From Microplitis mediator (lineage: Eukaryota > Arthropoda > Insecta > Hymenoptera > Braconidae), in assembly GCF_029852145.1 (NCBI RefSeq), contig NC_079974.1, positions 10,305,207 to 10,369,206 on the forward strand: DNA of 64,000 nucleotides, given 5' to 3'. The notes below the pieces were generated by a model. The model was not told where the DNA came from. It saw nothing but the letters and a program-made list of their open reading frames with translations, and did no database searches. This document shows, piece after piece, positions 9,855 to 19,834 of the stretch (positions are counted from its first letter, which is position 1; each line of letters starts with the position of its first letter). The translations under genes and the position numbers were made by a program.

Positions 9855-12090
9855 TTAGGGTGGCTCATTTGAAACGACTATTTTTTTTTTTTTTTGGTCC
9901 ATTGACGGAATATTGTTCTAGACATAAAAAAAAAAATTTCCACAAAATTTGAGCCCTTAATTTTAATTTTAAGAACTCGCTAATTGAATTTGAAATTTTC
10001 CCATTCATTTAGCATGTAAAGTGGAGGTTTTTTTTTTTAATTATCTATAGCTCTGCTGCATTCCACGTTTTTTTACTGTCCATAGGCAGAAGTTGTAGGC
10101 AAACCTTTATACTTCAAAAGTTCCTACAGTAAAATTTATGCGACAGGAACGGGGTCAGAGTTAAAAAATGTAAAAGTCGATTTTTATCGATTTTTGCGTA
10201 TTTTTTGAGTTTTTCGTAGAAAATATTGTAGTTACCGAAAAAAAGTAAATATCAAAATTGTAGGAAATCAAATTTGCTACAAAAAAGGTCCTGTAAGCCA
10301 AGGCTGTAAAATCTGTTGTTTCTGAAATAAATTGAATTATACATATGAAAATTCAAGATATCTTTGCAGTATATGGTTTGTTAAATTAATAATTTAATTT
10401 TCATTTATTAAATGTTTTTTTTTAACATCATATTACTTTTTCATGAAAATATAACTTAAAAAAAATTTATCTATATGGGGCATTCCACGCCAAATCGGAT
10501 GGTTTCAAAAATTGATTTTTCCGATTTTCTTCGATTTTTGGTATTTTTTAGTACCCCTCAAAAGAGGCTTCCCGGTAAATTTTGAGATCTTTTTGATTAA
10601 TGGTTCAAAAAATATCGAATTTTCAAAAAAACCGCTCTTTTTATGGTTTTTTGATCATAACTTTCGTAATAATGGTCGAAATTCAATGTTTTTTTATTCA
10701 AAATTTTCGTTTTGAGTTGGCCTTTACAGACAAAAATGCATAACAAATATACGAAATGTTTTTGATCGAGATTTTCGAATTTTAAGTTTTCAACCGTGTT
10801 CCAAAATTTCACATAATTATTCAAAAAAGCGACGAAGGTATATTCACTAAGGATTTCTTTAGTTCATAAAACAATCGTTAATGTAAAATTTTCGAAAGAA
10901 CACGGAAATAATTAAAAACGTTTGTGATACAGTTTCGTCGCTTTTTCGAATAATTATATGAAATTTTGGAGCTCCTGTAATGATCTTAGCTGTATTGTAT
11001 AGCAAATCTAATGTTTCTTTTGCTTCGAAATAGTTGCTTTTTAAAAAATAAAAGTATTTATTATAACAGCTTATAAATAGCATTAACTTTTACTTACTGC
11101 TTTTAAATTCCTACTCAGAACGAAAAAATATCGGAATGAATTTATAATATGCAAGAAAAACAAGTGTACAATGTCAAAAATCAGTACTGATGATAATTTA
11201 TAGCAAAAAAAAAAAATTTTTTTTAATTTTGAAAAATCGAAAATTTTGAATAAAAAAACATTGAATTTCGACCATTATTACGAAAGTTATAATCAAAAAA
11301 CCATAAAAAGAGCGGTTTTTTTTTTAATTCGATATTTTTTGAACCATTAATCAAAAAGATCTCAAAATTTACCGGGAAGCCTTTTTTGAGGGGTACTAAA
11401 AAATATCAAAAATTGAAGAAATTCGGAAAAATCAATTTTTGAAACCGTCCGATTTGGCGTGGAATGCCCCATATAGATAAATTTTTTTGAAGTTATATTT
11501 TCATGAAAAAATAATATGATGTCCAAAAAAATCATTTAATAAATGAAAATTAAATTATTAATTTAACAAACCATATACTGCAAAGATATATTGAATTTTC
11601 ATATGTATAATTCAATTTATTTCAGAAACAACAGATTTTACAGCCTTGGCTTACAGGACCTTTTTTGTAGCAAATTTGATTTCCTACAATTTTGTTATTT
11701 ACCTTTTTTCGGTAACTACAATATTTCCTACGAAAAACTCAAAAAATACGCAAAAATCGATAAAAATCGACTTTTACATTGTTTAACTCTGACCCCGTTC
11801 CTGTCACATAAATTTTACTGTAGGAACTTTTGAAGTATAAAGATTCCCCTACAACTTCTGCCTATGGACAGTAAAAAAACGTGGAATGCAGCAGAGCTAT
11901 AGATAATTAAAAAAAAAAACCTCCACTTTGCATGCTAAATGAATGGGAAAATTTCAAATTCAATTAGCGAGTTCTTAAAATTAAAATTAAGGGCTCAAAT
12001 TTTGTGGAAAATTTTTTTTTTATGTCTAGAACAATATTCCGTCAATGGAGCAAAAAAAAAAAAATAGTGGTTTCAAATGAGCCACCCTAA
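9855..12090. mobile_element. fold-back element FB4, 2.2 kb
   Basis: The termini are TTAGGGTGGCTCATTTGAAA and the inverse TTTCAAATGAGCCACCCTAA. The arms (9855-10475 and 11472-12090) match closely, including AATTTGAGCCCTTAATTTTA, TCTATAGCTCTGCTGCATTC, CCCCGTTCCTGT and the shared core (10264-10288 inverted, 11661-11690 direct). A second palindrome occupies the middle (10476-11471). Short frames at 10512-11833 arise from the arms. The flanking bases are AT-only (TTTATA left, TTTATA right), a possible target duplication. Confidence 0.85.
10476..11471. mobile_element. inner palindrome of FB4, TGGGGCATTCCACGCC ends
   Basis: It begins TGGGGCATTCCACGCCAAAT and ends with the inverse ATTTGGCGTGGAATGCCCCA. 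Arms of about 250 bp match (ACCCCTCAAAAGAGGCTTCC against its inverse). A smaller inner pair around AGCGACGAAGG/TTTCGTCGC lies either side of a spacer near 10860-10960. It sits in the centre of FB4, so it is either the FB4 loop or a second fold-back inserted into it. The flanks ATCTATA/TATAGAT are themselves inverse. Confidence 0.7.
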
Positions 12091-12489
12091 TTTATATTAT
12101 AAGATATTTTGTCGGGGATGTTTTATCTATTGAGTATTTAGTCCGGGGATATTTTGTCTATCGGATAAAATGTCTTCGGATATTTTGTTGCGGATATTTT
12201 GTCGCGGATTTAATGTCTTCGAATAACGAGTGACGGAATCCACACACACATACACACACACACACACACACGCGCGCGCGCACACATACATACGTACAGA
12301 CACTCGAACATCATTCTAAAAACAGTCAGAATAGCTTCCTAGGATTTCAAAACGTCGACATCTGATGAAAATTCGATTTTCGTAAATCGGACCGAAACCA
12401 ATAACTTCCCGAATTTTTGAAAATTTTCAATTTTCTTAGCGGAAAGTTAAAAATATATAAAATTTCGATAAACAATATATTTGTTATAT

Positions 12490-13413
12490 ACACTAATGCA
12501 AAAAATTAAAGGAGCAGAAAAATTTTATAAATTTTTTAGTGATTTTTGGAAGGCTGTAACTTGGTGAAAAATAATCGTATCGAGATTTTAGAAAAATCAT
12601 TTTGTAGCTTAAAATCTCTAGTTTTGGTGCATTTTTTTCAAAATTTTTTAAAAGCTCCGGTTATTGCGCCAAGATGAGAAATACCGCGAGACAAAAATTT
12701 CTAAATTATTTTTGTTTTTTTCCGAAGAGCCCACGGACCGCAGAAAAATTCTTTTCACTAAACAAATTCATAGCTTGTTTAGCAAATTTATTCAGCTTCA
12801 ATTTGGTTTTTTGTTTAACCTCGTAGGACGTTTTGTCGCAGAGATATCAGCCTTCAAACAGAAAATGATCCTTTTGGCTTTGATCATCGATATTTCAGGT
12901 ACCAATGTTTGCACAGAAAGTTAAAGGGCGGCGTTGAAAACTTGAATAAATTCCCTACAAGACCCTGTCATCATTTTTTGAAAAACAAAATTTTTTTTAT
13001 TTTTAACATCCATTAGAAGTAAGTACAAAAAAATGACTTTTTTTGGTTTTTTAGTAAAATAACCGCTACTCGAAAAATATCGAAAAAAAAATAATGTTGC
13101 CAGGGACTTTTTTAGCTTAATGTACCCCCAAGACCCCTGTAAATTTTGAAATTGATCTATCGAACCGTTTTTTGAGAATCATCGATCAAAGTTTTGCTAA
13201 ACAATTAAAGGAGCAAGTTTTGTTCCTTTAATTTTGTAATCATAATCAAAGTGAAAAAATTATTTTTTCTGGACTTTTCTCAAATTTTTGCATTGGTGAC
13301 TCGGAAAATGCAAAGAAATGACAAAAAAAATAAAAAATTTCCAAAAAATGTCAAAAAAAAAATTTAGAACACAAAAAAAAAGTTTCAATTTTTTTTTTTC
13401 TTCGATTTTTTTG
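12490..13413 (+). mobile_element. half copy of the AATTAAAGGAGCA fold-back family
   Basis: It starts ACACTAATGCAAAAAATTAA and runs with GGAGCAG, GTGATTTTTGGAAGGCTGTA, GGGACTTTTTTAGCTTAATG and CCTTTAATTTTGTAATCAT. It passes just beyond the palindrome centre (ATTTCCAAAAAATGTC) and then diverges. The same left arm, about 90 percent alike by eye, is at 61937-62560, where the full palindrome continues to 63388. The frames at 12664-12924 and 13318-13521 are non-coding readings of it. The left edge follows a TATATA stretch, consistent with a TA target. Confidence 0.65.
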
Positions 13414-13729
13414 ACAATTGTTGGAAATTACATTCCTCAAACGATAAATAAGTTAGAAATGGCAGGATATATGTCAGCAGAAAAAGTTATATACTTAAAA
13501 AATCTATCACTAACGTTATAAATGTAACAACCTAAAGAGAAAAAAAATCAATTACGGAGTGGGAAATTATACACTAGACTCTATCAAAAACATCGACTAG
13601 TTTTTTTTTTAAAATACTCTGAAAATATTGATTAAAATTACGGAAAAATGATCCTGTTAAAATGACAGCTCTTAATTATTAATATGAATGGTTGCCTAAT
13701 CGCGATTGTCTATTACCTATTTGATTAAC

Positions 13730-14560
13730 ATGGGATTTTTTTTTTTGAGTGGAATTTTATCACGCATTAGAAAATCAAAGCATCCGTAAAATTGAAGAAC
13801 ATTTTTTTAAGGAAATTGAACGCTTTACAAAAAAGGTATATTATTATTTTTCGATAAATTTGAATTTTTAAAAGTTATTCAAGGCCAAAGTTTGATTCAT
13901 AGCAAATTTTACCACTATTCAACTTTTTCGGCGAAACTGTCAGACTTATCGTAAAATGTTATGGGACCTTTTTTGTAGACAATTTTATTTCTTACAAATT
14001 GTCGCCAGAAAAGTATTTTGAAAATCTATATTGTTTTCTAGTTATTTTTATTTTAATGTAAAGCTCTTGAAAAAAATGGTGTTTGGGTCGATCTCAAGAA
14101 CTCGATATTGAAATGGAAATAACTAGGAAACAATGTGGAATTTGAAAAAACTTGACTGGAAATCATTTATAGGGGATGAAATTGTCTACAAAAAAGATCC
14201 TCTGAAGTTTTGTGATAAGTCTAATAGTTTCGCCGGACATGTAAAAAGGTCTAGAAATTTACGATAATTTGACCTAGAGCTCCAATAACTTTTGAACAGA
14301 TGGATTTATCAAAAAATGATAAGAGACTCATTTTGTAGAGCGTTCAATTTCCTACAAAACTATATTCTAAATATATCTGTACATATATAAGCCAGGGCCG
14401 AGGTATACAGTTCCAAACTTAAAATTTTTTTTCCTAAGTCATTTAAATGATATAAAAATCATGAAGAGGCATCTCTTTTTATTAATATTAGGAGCTCAAA
14501 CTTCACCATAATTTTTTATCATCATTTTTAACAATTTTTTTCACAGTAATTAAAGAAAAA
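13730..14560. mobile_element. fold-back element, diverged, related to FB5
   Basis: The left arm has AGGAAATTGAACGCTTTACA, TTCGATAAATTTG and AACTGTCAGACTTATCGTAA, then a GGACCTTTTTTGTAGAC core at 13965-13985. The right arm is their inverse (GTGATAAGTCTAATAGTTTC, TTATCAAAAAATGATAAGAG, TTTTGTAGAGCGTTCAATT). The interior strongly resembles that of FB5 (for example TTGTTTTCTAGTTATTTT near 14030 and near 48590). The right end, AGGAGCTCAAACTTCACCAT, resembles the outer arm of FB3. The terminal bases are not clear. Confidence 0.6.
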
Positions 14561-14562
14561 AA

Positions 14563-15050
14563 AATCGGTCTATCGGATAACCCTGCGGGCCAGCCCTAAA
14601 ACTTCCCGCTGTTTTCAAGCTCCTTGAACTCGAAAACATTATTGTGAATATATTTTCGAACTCTTAGAGCTCGAAAATACTTTTGTATGCCATTGTTTTC
14701 TAAAAAAACATTTTTTAGCATTTCTTTCTCCCACGATATCTCGCGAACGAATTAATTGATTTTGATGGTTGAGGCGGCAATCGACGCGTTTTATTAAGTT
14801 CTAGAGCTGATTAGATTTTGAAATCGAATGATTCAATTTTTATGTAGATATCCGAATAAAAACGTTTTTCACTATTTTTTTAATCAACGATATCTCGTAA
14901 ACGAATGGACCGATTAAGACGATTGAGGCAGCAATCGACGTGTTTTATCAAGTTCTAAAGCTGATCAAATTTTGAAATTGATTTATCTAGCCGTTTTTGA
15001 GAAATTTAAAAAAAAACAAAAAAAAATTTTTTTTCAATTCTTTCTCCAGT
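14563..15050 (+). mobile_element. ACTTCCCGC-family copy, 3' truncated
   Basis: It begins AATCGGTCTATCGGATAACC, with CTGCGGGCCAGCCC and ACTTCCCGCTG. Two or three degenerate modules follow (TTTCTTTCTCCCACGATATC, GATTTTGATGGTTGAGGCGG, TTCTAGAGCTGATTAGATTT). It breaks off in an A/T run near 15030 without reaching the (CA)n part. Confidence 0.65.
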
Positions 15051-15109
15051 CGCACATGTTAAATTCTCATCTTTACATAGAAAAGCATCTTTACGTAGAA
15101 AAGAATATA

Positions 15110-15780
15110 TTAGTTGCTCGTTTTTCAATTAAAGTTCTCGCTAAACTATGATAGATACCGCTACAATAAATCAGTTCTATTTTTTTAGAAAGTTCATTGT
15201 CTATATAAAAGTTTCTGATATCATTGCTTGTAAACTCAATAGTTTAGCTGTACTTTTTAGTCTTATGAGGTAATGAAAAATTCAGTTATTTAAAAAAATT
15301 TGCCAGCTTGTCAATCAAACTTCTCGCTAGACTATGAGAGGTACGTCTACATTAAATTAGTACAATTTTTGTCAGAATTTATTTCGTCTGTATAAAAATT
15401 TCCGATAATATTGCGCGTGAACCCGATAATGTGCCTGTAATTTTCAGTTGAATGAGGTAATACGAAAATTCGAGGAAACATTCAGTTATTTGAAAATCCG
15501 CCAGCTTGACAATCAGAATAGTCGCTAAATTATGATCGATACTTCTAAAATAAATTCGTACAATTTTGTCAGAAATTATGTTGTCTATTCAAAAGTTTTC
15601 AATAACATTGCTCGGAAACTTAATAGTTTAGCTGTAAGTTCTAGTTTAATGAGGCAATGACACATTCTGTTATTCAGAAATTTGCCAGCTTGTCGATCAA
15701 AACTCTCGCTAATCTATGAAACATTCGTCTGCAATAAATTAGTACGATTTTGTCAGAAATTACTTAATTACTTTATTCGA
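15110..15780 (+). repeat. tandem repeat, about 190 bp by 3.5
   Basis: A unit with CTCGCTAAACTATGA, ACAATAAATTAGTAC, TTTGTCAGAAATTA, ATTGCTTGTAAACTC, TTTAGCTGTA and TTGCCAGCTTGTCAATCAAA recurs with starts near 15137, 15320, 15518 and 15700. Copies differ by 10-25 percent by eye. It is a small satellite-like array in the THAP intron. An identical second copy is at 25005-25675 because of the large duplication. Confidence 0.65.
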
Positions 15781-17585
15781 GCTCAAAAAGATTGAAATTA
15801 TTAACATTTTCTGTGGAAAGTTTTGATTCGTAAGTTCAACCAGTTTAAAATTTTTTTCCCAACCTTAAAAGAAATTCCGATAAATGTACTGCAGATAAAC
15901 TGAAATCGTCGCAAAATAATTGAACTACAATTTAAATTCTCTACAATTTCAATTCTGATTAATCTTATCAAATTTTAATTAGTTCAACGAACAAAAAACC
16001 ATGGATTCAATGTTTTATTTTAATCTTTTAATTTAAAAAATTTTCAAATCTGTTCTTTATGAAGATATTTCTCTTGTCAAATAATTTTATTAATTTCTCG
16101 ATGTCTAATGAATCGAAATGAATTATTTCACATTCATCAAGTCTTTAAAGATTTTGTTTCACAAGGCTTAACGAACAATAAGGTGTGTCACAGTAAGGTA
16201 CAATTGATAGTTAATAATATTTTGTACACTCTACTTTTCTGTGACCGTCACACAAGCGTTATGTATAATATAAAAACCTGTATATATAAAAACCTGGGTG
16301 TAACGTCACAGAAAGGTATCAAAGTCACACAAGCGTAATAAAATATAACTGAAAATCTCTTTCACATTTTTTTCGAAGGTTCAACAAATTTACCGTCTGA
16401 TCTAACTGAAAATTTATTTGACTCTATTTTAATCACTTCTTCTGATTTCCGTCTGAATATATTGAGTTCATCAAGCATAATCATAAACATAAATTGTAAA
16501 ATCATTTGTTTACACATCGATTATGTTCTCTAATTTTTATAATGAAGTATAAATCGATACTTTTCTCCAGCTCATACGCAGAAAAAAAAATCTGGGCGTC
16601 GGTTGACCCTGCGGGCCAGCTCCAAAACTTCCCGCTGTTTTTGAGCTCAAGGAGCTGGAAAACATTACTCTGAATATATTTTCGAGCTCTTCTAGATCGA
16701 GAATGCTATTACCTGCGATTATTTTTTATGAGCTTTTCAAGCTCTACCAAGTTGCGTTTTTTGCTAAAGTTTGACAAGTTAAGAATCGAAAATTGTTAAT
16801 GAAGAAGCGGTTTTTAAATTTTAATTCTCGATTATGTTCAATGAAATAAATGTATCGAGGCAGAAATCAATGTCAGTGATCCAAATCAAGATTTGAGTGA
16901 GTTTTGACTTAGGTCAGAGCAATTATATATGAAATATCCGAGAAAAACATTAAAAACTGGATTTTCTCAATTTTTTGCTGATAATATGTTTTAAACTAAA
17001 GAACAAGTTAGATGACATTAAATGATAATCGAAAGGGACTATAAACAGAAAGAGTGGGTATGATTTAAAAAACATTTAGTACATTATATTTTAATTTATC
17101 CGGAAAAAATAACATTTTATGTTATTTTTTTAACTTTTCAGCGCCAATATCTTTTGAGCTAATGAACCGATTGTGACGTTTGAGGTAGCATTCGGAGCGT
17201 TTTATTGAGTTCTAGAGCTGATTAGATTTTGAAATTGATCGGATGAGTCACTTCAAAGATAATAAAAAAAAACCGTTTTTTATCATTTCTTTCGCCAACG
17301 ATTTCTCTCGAACAAATTAACCAATTAAGATGGTTGAGGTAGCATTCGACGCGGCTTATAAAGTTCTAGAGCTGATTAGATTTTGAAGTCGATCGTTCGA
17401 GTCGTTTCTGAGAAATCACTAAAAAACTAAAAAAAAGAATTTTTTTTTTTTCGTAATTCGCCAATATTTTCGAGTCTACTTTATCTAATGATCTGAAATT
17501 TTCAAGAAAGTTGAGGGCCAACAAGCTCTTTCGATTGCCACCTCAACCATCAAAATCGATTCATTAGTTAAAAAGTTACAAAGAG

Positions 17586-17639
<54 letters not shown>

Positions 17640-19609
17640 TACACACGGACATCATTCTGAAAATAGACAGAATAGCTTCCTAGGACCTCAAAACGTCGAC
17701 ATCTGATGAAAACTCGTCATTCGAAAATCGGGGTAAAAACAATAACTTCTCAATTTTTCGAAAATCGTCGATTTTCTTAGCAGGAAGTTAAAAATTCTCC
17801 ACTGAAGGTCAATATTATATTCTTGATTCAAGAAAATTTTTCTGAAAACCTAAATTTCCTCACATAAAGTAGAAATCTTCTCCGACTATGACGAATATTT
17901 TTTAATAACCAAGACAAATTCTCTTGGCTTAAGAAAATCTTGACTTGGTTCCTGAAAACGTTTGTCTTCCAAAATATTTTCTTGACTCAAGATAATTTTT
18001 TTTTTCTATATAGAGATCAAAATTATCAATGTTTTCTCTAGAAAGTTTAGATGCTGATTTGGAAGTTCGAAGTGTTATTAGGTTCCTTTTCTACCCTCAT
18101 CGCGAATTCCCTACATTTTCAATTCAAATTAATCTTATCAAATTTTAATTAGTTTAGCAAGAATATTCATCTACAATTATCAATATTTCAACGAACAAAA
18201 AACCCTGGATGCAATGTTTTATTTTAATCCTTTGATTTTAAAAATTTTCAGAGCTATTCTTTAACAAGATATTTCTCTTGTCAAATACTTTCATTAATTT
18301 CTCGATGTCTAATGAATCGAAATGAATTATTTCACATTCATCAAGTCTTTAAAGATTTTGTTTCACAAGGCTTAACGAACAATAAGGTGTGTCACAGTAA
18401 GGTACAATTGATAGTTAATAATATTTTGTACACTCTACTTTTCTGTGACCGTCACACAAGCGTTATGTATAATATAAAAACCTGTATATATAAAAACCTG
18501 GGTGTAACGTCACAGAAAGGTATCAAAGTCACACAAGCGTAATAAAATATAACTGAAAATCTCTTTCACATTTTTTTCGAAGGTTCAACAAATTTACCGT
18601 CTGATCTAACTGAAAATTTATTTGACTCTATTTTAATCACTTCTTCTGATTTCCGTCTGAATATATTGAGTTCATCAAGCATAAGCATAAACAAAAATTG
18701 GAAAATCATTTGTTTACACATCGATTATGTTCTCTAGTTTTATTATGAAGTATAAATTGATACTTTTCTCCAGCTCATGCACAGAAAAAAAAATTCTCGA
18801 CTGAAGGTAAATATTCTTCATTCGAGAAAATTTTTTTGAAAACCTAAACTTTCTCAAATAAAATAGAAATCTTCTCCGACCACGACGAATTTTTTTTAAC
18901 CAAGACAAATTCTCGTGGCTCAAGAAAATCTTGACTTGGTTCCTGAAAACGTTTGTCTTCCGAAATGTTTTCTTGACTCAAGATAATTTTTCTTATGTGT
19001 TGAGATCAAAATTATCAATGCTTTCTCTGGAAAGTTTGGATACTGATTCGCAAGTTCAAAGGGCTTTTAGTTTTTTTTTCTACCTCTATCGCAAACTGCG
19101 AAAAATGTACTGCAGATAAACTGAAATCGTCGCAGATCAATTGAACAATTATTAAAATTTTGTACAATCTCGATTCTTATTAATCTTATCAAATTTCAAA
19201 CAGTTGACCAAGAATATTATCAATCTCCTATCATCAATCTTTACACATCATAAATGCAATATTTTATTTAGATCTTTAAGCCTTAAAAATCCTTGGAGCT
19301 GTTCTTCAAAAAGTTGTTTCTCTTTTGGAAAAAATTTGTTAATTTATCGTAGTCTAATGAATCAAAATAAGGTATTTCACATTCATAAGTTCATTAGAAA
19401 TTTTGCTTCACAAGGTTTGACTATCAGTAACGTGTGTCACAGCAAGGTATAAATGATAGTAAATAATATTTTGTGCACTATACCCTTATGTGACCGTCAC
19501 ACAAGCGTAATGTATAATATAAAAACCTTTGTGTAACGTCACAGAAAGGTATTAAAGTCACACAAGCGTAATAAAATATAACTGAAAATGTCACACAAAC
19601 GTCTATACA

Positions 19610-19610
<1 letters not shown>
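15780..19610 (+). repeat. three tandem units of about 0.8-1.0 kb with GTCACACAAGCG words
   Basis: Unit 1 is 15780-16590, unit 2 is 17791-18790 and unit 3, more diverged, is 18791-19610. Each carries TCAAAATTATCAATG-type sequence, GTACTGCAGATAAACTGAAA (units 1 and 3), ACAAGGCTTAACGAAC or its variant, GTGTGTCACAG, and several GTCACACAAGCGTAAT words near its end. The frame of 76 codons at 16108-16338 and 18312-18542 is the same repeat twice. It recurs with stops in unit 3, so I do not call it a gene. Units 1 and 2 are separated by the inserted element at 16591-17790. Confidence 0.6.
16591..17790 (+). mobile_element. ACTTCCCGC-family element, complete copy with known empty site
   Basis: It starts with GTCGGTTGACCCTGCGGGCC and ACTTCCCGCTG and contains CGAGCTC-type palindromes and degenerate modules. 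A (CA)n tract at 17588-17636 follows, then ACATCATTCTGAAAATAGAC, AGCTTCCTAGGACC and AAAACGTCGACATCTGATG, ending TCTTAGCAGGAAGTTAAAA. The host sequence CAGCTCATACGCAGAAAAAA / ATTCTCCACTGAAGG is uninterrupted in the sister unit at 18772-18810 (CTCATGCACAGAAAAAAAAA, then TTCTCGACTGAAGG). The insertion is therefore bounded to within the A run. Length is about 1.2 kb, with no ORF. Confidence 0.75.

Positions 19611-19613
<3 letters not shown>

Positions 19614-19650
<37 letters not shown>
19614..19650. repeat. (TA)n microsatellite at the end of duplicated copy A
   Basis: A TA tract marks the end of the stretch shared with 29509-29535. After it the two copies differ. The 84 bases up to the N gap are AT-rich and unlike the sequence following the second copy. 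Confidence 0.85.
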
Positions 19651-19654
<4 letters not shown>

Positions 19655-19734
19655 AATATTTATAGGTTTTATATCAATGAAGTCTGATCAGATTTAATCG
19701 TACATAGACATATATAACTACATATAGGTTTATA

Positions 19735-19834
19735 NNNNNNNNNNNNNNNNNNNNNNNNNNNNNNNNNNNNNNNNNNNNNNNNNNNNNNNNNNNNNNNNNN
19801 NNNNNNNNNNNNNNNNNNNNNNNNNNNNNNNNNN
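19735..19834. other. assembly gap of 100 N
   Basis: There are exactly 100 N, the conventional size for a gap of unknown length. The base after the gap continues inside FB4, at the position equivalent to 9940. The gap therefore joins two contigs that both contain the same 9.7 kb. Confidence 0.98.

Larger units (their letters stand above)
9464..12235. mobile_element. DNA element with repeated ATCCGCGACA-type subterminal motifs
   Basis: The left 150 bp hold a series of short words: ATCCGTGGACA, GATCCGCGACG, AATCCGCGACA, TTATCCGATAGACAAAATGT. The right 140 bp hold the same words in reverse order and complement (TATCGGATAAAATGTC, TTTTGTCGCGGAT, and so on). The outer bases GTGACACGAATCG and CGAATAACGAGTGAC are roughly inverse. 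Inside the left half is a two- to three-fold repeat of about 95 bp (9665-9855; GTACTGTACCATT, CAAGCATATGT). FB4 (9855-12090) is inserted inside it. Without FB4 the element is about 540 bp. Confidence 0.65.
8592..12454 (+). mobile_element. ACTTCCCGC-family element, full length but split by nested insertions
   Basis: The 5' part (8592-9462) starts CGGTTGACCCTGCGAGCCAG and ACTTCCCGC. Degenerate repeated modules of about 150 bp follow (TTTCTTTCTCCCACGATATC, TCGACGCGTTTTATTAA, CTAAAGCTGATTAGATTTTG), ending in a (CA)n tract. The 3' part (12239-12454) resumes in a (CA)n tract and continues with ATCATTCTAAAAACAGTCAG, CTTCCTAGGA and AAAACGTCGACATCTGATG, ending TTAGCGGAAAGTTAAAAA. The order matches the uninterrupted copy at 16591-17790. 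Everything between 9464 and 12235 is inserted. There is no ORF, so the element is non-autonomous. The ends ACTTCCCGC and GCGGAAAGT look like a remnant inverted pair. Confidence 0.7.

Noticed and set aside
10512..11833. Frames of 67-80 codons repeated at 20407-21728
   Set aside because: They lie wholly in the arms of the FB4 palindrome and the second set is the duplicated segment.
16108..16338. 76-codon frame present at 16108, 18312, 26003 and 28207
   Set aside because: Identity reflects repeat units. The diverged third unit has stops and no motif is visible.
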